64,000 bases of DNA from Zerene cesonia. Taxonomy: Eukaryota > Arthropoda > Insecta > Lepidoptera > Pieridae. Shown one piece after another: positions 53,128-63,900 of the stretch. Numbering within the stretch: the first letter of the stretch is position 1; each line of letters starts with the position of its first letter. The stretch is from NCBI RefSeq assembly GCF_012273895.1, contig NC_052110.1:2914001-2978000 (forward strand), in the 5' to 3' direction. Under the pieces are notes generated by a model. The model was not told the origin of the DNA. It saw nothing but the letters and a program-made list of their open reading frames with translations, and did not search any database. The translations under genes and the position numbers were made by a program.

Positions 53128-56100
53128 ATGCCCAAGAAACTAAAAGTTGTCGTAAAATCCTTGTATTCTCATGAGATTCGTAAAGATGTCAGTTTGGAAA
53201 ATTTAAAGTCATTAAAGCTTGAAGATGCTTGGCCTTTCATCAGAGAAGAAATTGAAATAGAAATTGGTAATAGCCAGCTTGTCTGTATACCCCATATTAC
53301 TGAAGCTGATCTTTATAAAGTCACGTCTCTTTTTGTACCAAATGAGAAACCAATAAATGGTAAAATGTTTACACCATTGGGAGAGCTTAAGAAGAATATA
53401 AATCAGGCTAAATCGAAGCCTGAATATGTGAACTGGCTTGAGGAAAGTGATTTTCAAGATCCTAGTTTTAAATTTCCTCACGAAAGCGTTAAGGTAGGTA
53501 CCAATTATTAAGTTTTTTTTTTGTAAAAACCATAAATTAGAAAAATATTTCGTAACTATTTCACGCTGTACTTGACCTTGATCCGTCCCTCGCTTAACTC
53601 CCGAAGGTACGTTGACTGTATGATAATTCTAAGTAAGTCCTTTCTTATTATTACAAACATTGTACCTACGTGCTATCGTAAATGCAAATAAATCTAACAT
53701 GTATCAATTAATAAACAGTATATTTTTTGATATTTTTTGCTCATGCAATTTATGATTTTCCAAATGTTACAATATGCATATTTATTAGCTGTGAGTGTGC
53801 TTATAAATGGCCATATGCTTATAATTTGATGGATTACAATTACATATTTATCAGGTTTTAGAGTTCAATTACTAATTTTATAATATAAGCATAAATTAGG
53901 TAGTCATGATGTTGCATTAATTTATATTACTAGGGTAAAAATTTGCCTTTTTTTCGTAGACAATTTTGTAAGAAACTGATAAACTGAGATTATATATTAT
54001 ATGATTGTGCATTTATACACTTATATACACTATTTGCTTTGTGATTCCACAAAATATTGACATAGAAGTGACGACGATAATCTATTCACAAATTCGCCTT
54101 CTCTTTGATTACGTCTGAACAAACGGTCTTAACACGAAAACGCGAATCTCAATTCTCAATGCGAAAAGTGAGAGAACTGAGCACACATGCGTCTTTGTTA
54201 TCTCCTTCATCACCTCGCTGATTGTGCAATGCTGTAAATGTACCCTAACATGCAAGGGATGGGATGGGATGGCTCTTAATGTACATTTGATTTTGCAGAT
54301 TACTCTACAAGATGAATCTATAAAGAACAAAGTAAGAGTGATTATGGTTAATTTCACAAAGACCACAATTCCAAAGGACAAGGACTTAGTCAATAATATT
54401 TATTTGGACACAGATAAAATTAAAGGTAAGTGACTCATTTCACCAGAATGTTCAAAACATTGAATCTTATGCGTTGAGGTATCATTATGCATAGTTATTT
54501 AAATATCAATTGTTTATGCATAATGGGAATTTAAAATTTTGTTTTAGATTTACAAGGCAAAAAGTCTGTCTATATGATAACCAGTGTGCTCATGGCAAAG
54601 ACAATTGAATTCAGAGTAACTCGGGGAACATCATCTAGAATCTTCCATTTGGGAAATGCTTCTCCATTAGTATTTGGCCTGGAAGAGTTTGTAATTGATG
54701 ATGATGGAAAACTCATTGCTAAAGTAAGTTGATAATTTTTAATTCACATAGCATTTTACTGAGACATAAGTTAAAAATATGAATGTGTGAGACATAAATT
54801 TAAAACAACAAAACTCCTGAAAGCTTTATTATATTTTTATATACACTTGTGATAGCAAAACATGTAATTTTTATGATCATTCATTTATCTCTAGATAAAA
54901 GGATGATTCATTTTGTAAATACAGATTACAGTCATACTTTTAGTTGTTCTATATTAATACTTCACAATTCACAGATGAGTGATAATATGATTTAAATTTT
55001 TTATACTTGGGACGGGAGCTAATATTCAGAATTAATATTTAAATTTTAACCATGAAGTGTTAATAAATAGAGACTAATAGTGTTATTGTAAACTTGAACA
55101 ATGGAGACTTGTGAAGTAGTACTTCATATAGTTTATTGTGCAACACTACAACACTAGTATATTTAAAATACCTGGAATTACTGCTATATTACCTGATATT
55201 TTATTAACCTTAATATCAATGTGTCACTTTGTTTGTCCGCAATGGACTCACAGACTCAAATTTGCACACCATGTGTAGCTTATCCATCTTAAAAGTGTAT
55301 TATAGTGGAAAGGTTATAGTTTGTATTATTTCAATTACAATAAATGAATAAATACCTGGGTGGAGTGGGACATGCAGGTTGTCTTCAACAATTTTGAATC
55401 AGTCTAATCGAGAACCTCCTCCTTTTTTGAAGTCGGTTAACAAATATAACATCATATATGTTACTAACTGATGGATTATCAAGTTAACCATGGCAAAAGT
55501 TGGCAATGAAAGAGAATGATGACATTATACTCAAGGTCCTTCTAAAATAATAGCTAGATGTTATCTATGAATGTGCAAAATATGTCTTTTGTATTACATA
55601 TTATCATTTAAAGAATTGGAATGTTTATTTATTACAATGGTAGTAGAAAGTATAATTTGTTTTAGAATACAAACCACTTTTCAATTCCAGTAATTGCTAC
55701 AACTAACGGTCCGCCCTGGCTTCGCCCGTGGTACATATATAGCTTATAGCCTTCCTCAATTAATGGGCTATCTAACACTGAAATAATTTTTCAAATCGTG
55801 CCAGTAGTTCTTGAGATTAGTTCGTTAAAACAAACAAACGAAACCCTTCAGCTTTATAATATAAGTATAGATTTAGAACTTATTTTAATTTTTTAATTTA
55901 CAAAATGAAATAAGATTCTCAATAATGTCTAAATTTAGTTGATTGATAATATGAACATGGCCTTGTTTTTCTTTAATGTTGTTGCCCTAAAACATTGATA
56001 ATACTCTGTGTATTTAACAGGTTATTGTGTGCGAAAGAACAATGTTTTAGCATTTTAGAGATTTATTTGTACTATATAACAACAAATCTGTTTGTTTACA

Positions 56101-59100
56101 AATTTAAAGGAATTTGTATTCAATTTGCTGATTAGTTTGCATCTACATCTACTACATCTTAACTACAATGTAGGCATGTTTAAATGCATGGAATATACTT
56201 GGTGCAAAGTGCATCATAGATTAATTGAGAATCTTTATATGGCTAAATGGACACAGTCATTAGTGGCGTGGACTATGAACTCGCGTATGCGTGACTCCGG
56301 ACTCGTGTCCATATGTTAAACATTACTCGTAACTGACTTGTCCACTATTTTAAGAAATAATATAATGAAAAAGAAGTTCCAAGATTGTTTCCCTCTGTTT
56401 CATAGATTTGCACTTGAGCTTTAGCTAATCTGAAAGTTAAGGGTGTTACTGTTTCTATGACATTTTTGTTGGCTAATTAGCTGGATCGCATTATGAATCT
56501 ATGAATACAATAACGTTATGGAAACTTTAATAATGATGCTGCTGCTTATGAAAGGTGCAGAATATGGCTGCAAGCCCTATCAACATTTCGCTGAAATACC
56601 AATTGCCGGATAAAAATCTACTTAAGAAATAACTATAGTCTAGGTAGTAATATATTGACATAAATACCTTAATATACGGTTATGTAGTCAGGGCTTTGTA
56701 ATTACCGAGCGTAGGTCACTTTAAGGTCTTATTGACACAGATGTAGGTATTGTGAATGTTAGCGCTAACTTTATGTAGGTCACCGTAAAATGTTACATGT
56801 AGTTAGATTATAATCTACCGGTATTTATAATTTTGCGGTGACATATTAGATCAATGAGTGCGCTCGTTTATACAATACAATAGTAACATTGGAAACGGAT
56901 TCAATTGCTAAACTGTTAAAATATATATATTTATATCAATAACGCAAAATTTTGATCGATTCTTAAAAAAATTAATAACATTAAAATGTATATAAATCAT
57001 CAAGATCTTCCATTTGTTCCGCATAGTTTTTAAAATTATGACATCATGGTGCATTAACTTTGCCTAAATGATTTTAGAGCAAGAGATAAATATATACCAT
57101 ATACAAGTTCACAATCGATTTTTCAGGAGATTTTCATAAATATACTTTCTTTTCTATTAAATGCAATTTCTTGATAAATAAAATAATGCAGATCGGCAAG
57201 TATCATACAATAGCAGTAGACGATAACTGACTTTATTATAATATAAAATCATTCAAGATTAGATAACCTACTTGATAACTGAGTGAATATTTAGCATATC
57301 ATTCTACACTAATTGAACTAATTAGTGTGACTATATGTATTCAAGCTACATGTAAATATTATAAGAATGTCGTAAAGAAGGAGTTTAGTCTGGAACTATG
57401 AATAAACATAGATATTATGTTATATATGGATGTGTGGTATCTTGGTATGTTCAAATTAATTGATATGGTCAAGGTAGTTATTAATAATTGTATACGTTGG
57501 CAATCTGAGGTGTAACCAAAACAGAGATTGGTTTAAATCTAGACCTAGTATTTTGGCAAAAGGCCCAACATTGCTAAGAGACTTTAATGATTTTGTTCAT
57601 GACTACAAGGATATTTTTATTGCGTTCCTAAAAAAATTAATATGTAAGTAAATTTATATTTGTCTCATTTTCTACCACAGGTTTCACGGTACAGCAAAAC
57701 ACATATTAGGCAAATTTAAATAATATTATGTTGAGAAATTTTGAAAGAATAGAAAAAATTTGATCACGAGGCAGGATTCGAACCTGCGTTTCTTGCCTAA
57801 CCGTAGCAACGTAGGCAAGAAACGCAGGTTCGAATCCTGCCTCGTGATCAAATTTTTTCTATTCTTTCAAAATTTCTCATTTATAAAGCATTTCAATGCT
57901 ATAAAACTAAAAATTAAATTTAATATTATGTTAATTATTTTCCTCGGGTACATTATCACAACATAGTATAAATCAAAGTCGCTTCCCGCCGTCTATGTTT
58001 CTGTCTGCTTAGATCTTTAAAATTACGCAACAGATTTTGATTTTTTTTTTATATATATAGATAGAGTGCTTCAATAAAAAGGTTTATGTGTATAATAACG
58101 TCCATTAAGCTACTCCGAATTTAACGCGTTCGAGGCCGCGGCCATCAGCTAGTATACTATGTATATATGGAGGAAGTAACGAAGTAATTACAACTCGCAT
58201 ACCACGCTTATTGACCAGTGCGTGCATCGTGAACCTCTATCGATGTTATGTTATCAGTAACTTATTAATGAATACAATATATTCCTCGATATACATTTTT
58301 TTTTCCGATTCACCATGACTCGATCAAAAATATGTGTTATATTAATTGGTCGATATTTCACACCTATTTCGTATTTATATCGCGATTGGCTATCTATTAC
58401 CTATAGCTAGTTCCCGGCTGATCCGTGATAAAAATATAGAGTTTGACACTTTAAAAATGTGGCTTTATATTGGTTAAATAAATAATTTTCTAAATTAGTT
58501 AAGCACATCCGAAGATATCCGCCTACAACCCGTATGATTAGTCTATAAGTAAATATTACTATTGTAGTGCTATCTTATGTATATATTCGTATGTAAGTGT
58601 AATATGGTGTGTAAACAAAGTAATTCCCCGACGTATGCGATCGGGGTGTGTCTGTATAAATAACAGCGATTGGCTAATCAGCAAGGTTATAAATCCATAT
58701 TTTATCATATTTCAATTAATTAACCTAGAGGTTATCTTTTATGTGATTTAAATATGAATAGCGTAAAATGATAAACCGGATTGTCGCTGTGACTGCTGAC
58801 GTGTTCGCTATTGTATTATCTTTTGCGCTGTAAACCAAGTCACGTAGATAAGTACCTACTTTATTATAATGCGATTCTATAAAGGTGCATTTACACATTC
58901 GTGCGAATAGCGAGGCGAATAACGAACACACACAATGTGTAAATAGTGCTCTTGCTATTTGTCTAGATTCGTGTGTGTCTTTTCGAACGTAAACATATGA
59001 ACGAGAGAGGAAAGTAGAGACCATAAAAATATGAAACACGAACTTACTGCACTATTCACGAATAACAAAGCGAAACGAAGCCCATACATATGTATGGGCG

Positions 59101-59978
59101 TTGATTTAACTTAAAACCGTCTAATCAGTTCAGATGAGTAATATATGTGATACATAGAAAGAATAAAAATCATACGTACTTAAAAATATTTGTTCTCATT
59201 AATATATTCTACGCGTATCACTTTTAATTTTTTACTGAGTGGTCGTATTTCTATATTGAAATATTGTATGGATTCCTATGTGGCTTCTCTTAGTCTAGGT
59301 TAGATTGTTAGATTACTTAGGTTTTAGACGAAAAAAAATTGATGTGAATTGAATACATCAATTATTTTAATCATATTTTGTATAAAATATTTTTTATAAT
59401 GGAAGTATGATAAAGAAAAAAAAAGAAAAACAAAATTTAGGTTCCACCGAGATTTGAACTCGGATCGCTGGATTCAAAGTCCAGAGTGCTAACCATTACA
59501 CCATGGAACCGTTGTTCGGAGTCTTGAATTCGTCGATAAGTTTCCGTTAGGTAATATGAAATAAAAAACTTGATATAATTAAGTACGTGTAGAAGTTGTT
59601 TTTTTTTTGTATCGTTCTAGTTTTTATTCCAGTTGATGGGGTCATTAGCATTAAAGAAATTTCATTGAACCCCGATGTGTCTATATTATAGCGATAAACA
59701 TAAATTATTTTATTAGATAACTAGTGGCGCGCTCCGGCTTCAGCCGTTGTACGTCTTCTCTGAAAACTTCCTTGCACCTTAACAGAAAAAAAAATACCCG
59801 AAACGGTCGAGCCGTTCGAGTTTCACGCTTAGCAACACATTTCGCGATTAATTTACATATAAAGATTGTTTCTTTACAGGTACCAGTGACTATAAAATCA
59901 AAGAGTCTTCATTGGAAAAAGTTGGATCCCTCGGACCAATTGTTCATCGTCAACAAGCCGGTAGAGTGTGAAGAGTAA
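53128..59978 (+). CDS. Putative gasdermin/pejvakin-like N-domain protein, four exons
   Basis: Four exons, 53128-53493, 54299-54425, 54548-54723 and 59880-59978, join in phase into 255 residues. The start is fixed by an in-frame TAA at 53119. No signal peptide or membrane helix. I did not recognise it as an insect housekeeping protein. Compared from memory, its order of elements follows the gasdermin N-terminal domain, closest to pejvakin: a helix-like start (residues 33-43, WPFIREEIE), then LVCIPHITEADLYKVTSLF (51-69), TPLGEL (82-87), YVNWLEESD (100-108), a strand SVKITL, a TKTTIPKD turn (142-149), SVYMITSVLMAKTIEFRV (171-188), and PLVFGLEEFVIDDDG (204-218). Its length is that of the pore-forming domain alone; the last ~30 residues are the only candidate for a regulatory tail. 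The loop after residue 70 lacks the aromatic membrane finger of active gasdermins. Remote homology is an inference; gene structure is firm. Confidence 0.75.
55210..55445 (+). repeat. Diverged repeat ending in a GAAGTCGGTTAA motif
   Basis: It ends cctccttttttgaagtcggttaacaaata, a repeat end also present near 45115-45135. The body (tttgtttgtccgcaatgg, gtgggacatgcaggttg) is unassigned. No coding sequence. Confidence 0.4.
55697..55872 (-). mobile_element. Helitron-like element (family 4), minus orientation
   Basis: The plus-strand words ccgccctggcttcgcccgtgg, atagcttatagccttcctc, gggctatctaacactgaa, cagtagttcttgagattag and cagctttataatataag are the complement of a common lepidopteran short repeat. 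The terminal CTAG has decayed (CTAA). Confidence 0.55.
57732..57879. repeat. Perfect 68-bp inverted repeat made from tRNA-derived SINE tails
   Basis: Left arm 57732-57799 and right arm 57812-57879 are exact reverse complements; the 12-nt spacer is ACCGTAGCAACG. Each arm contains a B-box/T-arm motif (GCAGGTTCGAATCCTGCC in the right arm) and an AT-rich tail (CTATTCTTTCAAAATTTC). The right arm plus ~30 bp downstream matches the SINE tail at 45380-45470. Transcribed in the host pre-mRNA it would form a long perfect hairpin. Confidence 0.95.
57960..58152 (+). mobile_element. Helitron-like element (family 3)
   Basis: It begins ACATAGTATAAATCAAAGTC and ends ACGCGTTCGAGGCCGCGGCC, then ATCAGCTAG with T following. 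Shares aattacgcaacagattttga, agatagagtgcttca and ctccgaatttaacgcg with the other family-3 copies. Confidence 0.65.
58882..59100. repeat. Structured GC-richer block with inverted repeats
   Basis: It contains an 11-bp perfect inverted repeat (58889-58899 ATTTACACATT with 58934-58944), several CGAATA/GCGAA-type words and, at its right end, a 20-bp perfect palindrome (59080-59099). It could be a MITE or other decayed insertion. No ORF supported and no terminal repeats defined. Confidence 0.35.
59439..59510 (-). tRNA. tRNA-Gln (anticodon TTG)
   Basis: Intronless 72-nt cloverleaf on the minus strand. Acceptor stem GGTTCCA pairs with TGGAACC, discriminator T. The A box lies in TGGTGTAATGGTTAGCAC, the anticodon stem CTGGA/TCCAG encloses loop CTTTGAA with anticodon TTG (plus positions 59475-59477), and the B box is GAGTTCAAATCTC. 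A T-rich terminator (TTTTGTTTTTC on the minus strand) follows directly. It reads CAA glutamine codons. It is nested in the last intron of the plus-strand gasdermin-like gene, transcribed against it. Confidence 0.97.
59720..59866 (-). mobile_element. Helitron-like fragment next to a splice acceptor
   Basis: On the plus strand it starts ACTAGTGGCGCGCTCCGGCT TCAGCCG, the complement of a Helitron-like 3' end, and includes cgaaacggtcgagccgttcg and catataaagattg, typical of the 5' region of such elements. It ends about 14 bp before the exon 4 acceptor at 59879. Confidence 0.45.
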
Positions 59979-60300
59979 TCTCAGTATTAAAACCTAATTG
60001 GATTGAATCGTAGGGCCTACAAGGGCTTGCATTTCATAAAATACTTAAGTATTGTAATGCTTAGAAGGCAGTTCTGTGAAGTAGGCAGTACCACACTGGT
60101 CTGTGTTTAAAAATTATATTGAAGGTAACTAAATACTACTAGATAAAAAATAACCAAGGCTTATATGCCTTAAGTAGTTATTTTTTATGTGTACATTAAA
60201 AAAACCTTCCTAACATTAAAAATTAAGGTTTAGATTTTGCACTGCAAGTTGCTGCAAGCAAATTTTAAAATAAAAGTATTGTATTGATTACAATATTTTC

Positions 60301-60306
60301 AATAAA
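60301..60306 (+). terminator. Poly-A signal AATAAA of the gasdermin-like gene
   Basis: AATAAA ~320 bp after the stop codon; another copy at 60269-60274. The gene converges with Taf12, whose stop is at 61034. Confidence 0.55.
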
Positions 60307-61033
60307 ATGATCATAGAATAATCAATGAAAAAGTTTTATTTTTATTCATCTATTACAAAAATACATGTAATTTACGACTATGATGAATGTAAGAAACTGT
60401 ATTGCCATTGAGAAATTAACATGTCATTAAACTTGATGACATTACTAAAAAAGGATATTCTGTATTTAGATTTTATTTAGGCCCTAGGTAATACTTATAG
60501 GTACTTAGTTGAATGTTTGTTGCATAGACATGACAGTGTCTTAGAAATCGTTAATTAAATCAACACACACATTTTTCGTCATTTTCACGCACATATTTAT
60601 TTAAACATTCCAGCACTAAAAATTATCTTTCAAATTATTTAATCTGTGATTATTTGTGTACCATTTATCAACTGTTCATTTATTTTTAAGATTTTGTGAT
60701 CATTAAGTACTTAATGTGATTATTTTTAACCGATATATTGTTGTGTATCAGTATTGAAATAAACTTGATCGAGTGTACCTTGCTTTTTTACTTATCTTAC
60801 CTTTCTACACATTTTTTTTCATATAATAAAATAATTGTGTGATACATTGTTAAAAATAGGGCCTAAATTACAATTATAATAAGATATAAATGCACTTATT
60901 TTCAATTTAAAAAGCAACATTTGCAATTAATTTCATGGAACTATGATGACATAATCACTGTGGGCCATGTAATGATCGAATAATACAGATAATTTTTTTA
61001 TATATTTTTAATAAGAAATGTAGTAATATATTT

Positions 61034-62277
61034 TTAATATTTTTTAATTGTCTTTCTAATGAGGGCCATTCTTTGCTTATGGGCTTCTGTAACTGCAGCT
61101 CTTTTGTATGGGCGCAACTCATCATTACCAAAACCAGGGATCCACATATTCCATTGTCTCTCTGTAAATTGAAAATGTTATTATCAATGAATCGAATATG
61201 GTTTGAACTAAATACAAACTTGGGTCAAATATTTGGTAAAAACAAAAATAAATCTGGAGTTCAGTCTACATATTTTTGTTTTCTAGAAGATTATGTACCT
61301 ACTAACTTTATTACTTTTTCTTTTGAGCAAATGCAAATTTCTCATAATACTACTACAGGTATCTAAATTTTGTTGAGGTAAGTTTCATTGAGGTAAGAAG
61401 AACATTCCTTAACTCAATTTTGTAAATTGCAGGCTCTTTACAGGAATGACTAAGATTTTTACAATATATTTACAGGGCTTTTATTTAACCTATTATTTTT
61501 AATCACATGAAAGATTGATTGCAGAATGCCAATAATGTTATTGCAATGGTACTAATAAAATATCACATTAACAATACATAATTAGATAATTCTAAATAAG
61601 AATTGCAATATAATAATAATATAAATAGGTAATACCTAAGTGTAATTGTACATCTCTCAGCTCCACAGTAGGAGCATGTCTATGTTTGGCGAGGGAGCAT
61701 GCTGCATTTAATGTAGTATCAATAAAATCATCGGCTAATTGCAGTAGCATTTCTTCTACTTCTTCATCTAATTGCACTGTCGGGTCCACTTCTCTTACTA
61801 GTTCTTGCAATCTTGGTCTACTTAATAGCTGAAATAAAATTTGGCATTACACATTCTACTTACATTCTGCTTTTAGCCAAAACCATAAAAATGATTGAAT
61901 TAATTAGAAAGTTATTGCATCAAAAGCTATCTCACATCTATATCTCTAGCTATTGTCTGTAAACAAAATTAGTTGTATTCATAATAAATTTTGAAAGAAT
62001 AGAAAAAAATTATCACGAGGCGGGATGTTGTGATGAGATAGTTGTATACATTCAACATTGTCCCGTTTACCTGTGTTGTCTGATCTCCAGAAGAGTTTTG
62101 ATTACTTTTAGAATTAACTTGGGCCTGCCCCATAGGGCTGTGTTGAGACGGAGATCCTTGTATAGAAGAAGATTGTAGTTGAGGACTTTGCAATGGGTTA
62201 TTCACATATTGAATTGTTCCTTGGTTCATTGTTCCTATTGTCGGCATATTAGCTCCTTGAATCGAGCCGCTCGACAT
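61034..62277 (-). CDS. Taf12: TFIID subunit TAF12, three exons
   Basis: TAF12 is a histone-fold subunit of the general transcription factor TFIID and of SAGA; it pairs with TAF4 (TFIID) or ADA1 (SAGA) in an H2A/H2B-like dimer in the nucleus. Exons on the minus strand 62071-62277, 61636-61828 and 61034-61161, phases 0 and 1, give 175 residues. Residues 1-69 are Gln/Ser/Asn-rich and disordered. The histone fold starts at LLSRPRLQELVREVDP and runs through LDEEVEEMLLQLADDFIDTT and KHRHAPTVELRDVQLHLE. The C-terminal family signature RQWNMWIPGFG, then RPYKRAAVTEAHKQRMALIR, is complete. Length is near that of human and fly proteins. Tandem with the NXF gene upstream; convergent with the gasdermin-like gene. 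Intron 1 (61829-62070) carries a SINE fragment. Confidence 0.96.
61984..62028 (-). mobile_element. tRNA-derived SINE tail fragment in Taf12 intron 1
   Basis: aattttgaaagaatagaaaaa followed by ttatcacgaggcgggat matches the left arm of the palindrome at 57732 and the SINE at 45405. Only the tail and the start of the T-arm remain. It sits within ~45 bp of the intron's donor. Confidence 0.6.
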
Positions 62278-63066
62278 TATAATATATCACCGACCAGATC
62301 CAGAATTTTGTACGGTAGAGTGGGTGTTGGTGTTTTCTTCATTCAAATTATTGTTAACCTTCATTAATAACTTTTTAACAACAAAGTTGCGAAAATAAAA
62401 AGCGTCAGATTGTATCTACAAAAGACACAGATCACTGAATACTAATTGACGTTTGTATATTGTCAAATGTCAGATGACACAAAACTATCGGTGAGTACCG
62501 AGTTATCAGTGAGTAGCATAAAGACCACAGTATAATAGAATCATAAAACAGATTATATACTAGCACCTTCGTGAATGGCACGTTTGATTTTGAATTACGG
62601 AGGTGCATACCTACTACCTTGACAAATAAATTCTATTGATTTAAGTTTTTACAATATTAGTAAATAAGCATTTTATTTATTCTGTACGTATCATGTTTTC
62701 GATGAACACGTTTTTTGTTTTAAAATAATCATCCGTATATCAAAGAGAGAAGACGTTATAGTATCTTAGTACATTCATTTAATCCCCAAATAATGTCAAG
62801 GTAGTATCACCGCAGGCTTACATTTGGCATACTTTTTTGCACCGCAGACCGCCTTTTGTACCATTTTGTATTTTTTTTTTTCATCTGTGTTTATTGTGAT
62901 AGCAGAATAAAGAATTTAAACAAATAAATAAATACTTTTACTTAAGTTTTAATGGCTTTAGAAGAAAACAACTCATTGTGTCACAAAATATATTGCTTAT
63001 ATTATTAGGATTCCTGGCTTTGTGGTAGTAGTATTGTATTATGATCGTTATTATTTTGCGATAAAA
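62278..63066. other. Taf12 promoter side and NXF 3' flank
   Basis: No coding sequence. It must contain the Taf12 5' UTR and promoter (just right of 62277) and the NXF 3' UTR. T-rich sequence near 62867-62940 with AATAAAG and (AAAT)n resembles the 3' end of a LINE. TTTATT at about 62888 would give NXF a minus-strand AATAAA. Confidence 0.5.
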
Positions 63067-63900
63067 CTAATCTATTTCATCTTCTAAAGAAGATGAGATA
63101 TCCGACATGTCGTCTTGACTTATAAACTTGTCTTCAGGTATTTTATCCATTTTCATATCGGCGCAAAAGGCCTTTAACGCCATTCTCATATCCCAATTAT
63201 GAGCTCGAAGTCGGCTGAAAAATTCAATACATAAAAATAATTAAGCTGTCGAAAGGGTTTAGCAAAGTAAGATGCACATAGTTAAAGAAATGAAAAAATT
63301 AAATAAGAAAGAGCATGTAAAGGTTTACTTAGAAAAAACAAGTTTATATAGCTATAATTATGAACACTCACACTTCGACTTCCGATCTTCGGAGTTGAGT
63401 ATAATGAGTGAAAGCCCTACAAATAACATCACGCTCTTCAGGGTCTGGGTTTATAAGAGTTAGTTGATTTTCGTGTCTAACAGGATTCTGAAATAAAAAT
63501 TATAAAATTAGATGTTATATAATTTAGTATGATAAAAGATATATTTTTAACGGATAAACATAGTTAGAACAAGGTATAACAGTATATGCACCTTGAAACT
63601 GCTTTCTTTTAATTCTTCTGTTGCAAATGAAATAGAAAACATTTCCTTGGCAATATTGTATACTGATGTATCACTGACAGTGTAGTGGTTGAATATAAAT
63701 GTTCTTCTAAAGTTGAAAAACCTTTCTCCACCTGGATTGACACTAGTTTCCTTGTATACTCCATCTATTATTATATAAAGGAATTGTTTCTGAAAAAACA
63801 ATATTTCACTATTATAAAATTACTCTGGTACATCTGGTACAGAGTTTGGAACATAAAGAGATCTCTTTATGAAATGTTTAAGATTTAAGTCTATTGGAGG
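63067..63900 (-). CDS. Nuclear RNA export factor (NXF family), 3' part only
   Basis: NXF proteins (Drosophila sbr/NXF1, NXF2) pair with NXT1 and carry mRNA, or in NXF2's case act in piRNA-guided silencing. Firm exons on the minus strand: 63592-63789, 63372-63487 and 63067-63214, with phases 0 and 2. The first encodes the end of the NTF2-like domain (FLYIIIDGVYKETS, FRRTFIFNHY, ATEELKESSF). The others give the UBA-like TAP-C domain (RDVICRAFTHYTQLRRSEVE, then RAHNWDMRMALKAFCADM) and an acidic tail ending SSSLEDEID. An upstream exon starting at 63900 (PPIDLNLKHFIKRSLYVPNS) is likely, but its junction to 63789 would leave an intron of only 34-51 nt and is unresolved. The 5' end lies beyond the window. 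NXF1 or NXF2 cannot be decided. Confidence 0.8.

Larger units (their letters stand above)
54724..59879 (+). other. Large last intron (5.2 kb) of the gasdermin-like gene
   Basis: Bounded by AAA|GTAAGT at 54723/54724 and TTTCTTTACAG|GTACC at 59879/59880. It holds a family-4 Helitron-like element, a perfect tRNA-derived palindrome, a family-3 Helitron-like element, a tRNA-Gln gene on the other strand and a repeat fragment reaching close to the acceptor. The other two introns are 805 and 122 bp, so repeat insertion explains most of the size. Confidence 0.8.

Noticed and set aside
57760..57966. Open frame across the palindrome and an apparent tRNA at its B box
   Set aside because: No acceptor stem or anticodon arm is present; it is a SINE tail duplicated head-to-head, and the frame is accidental.
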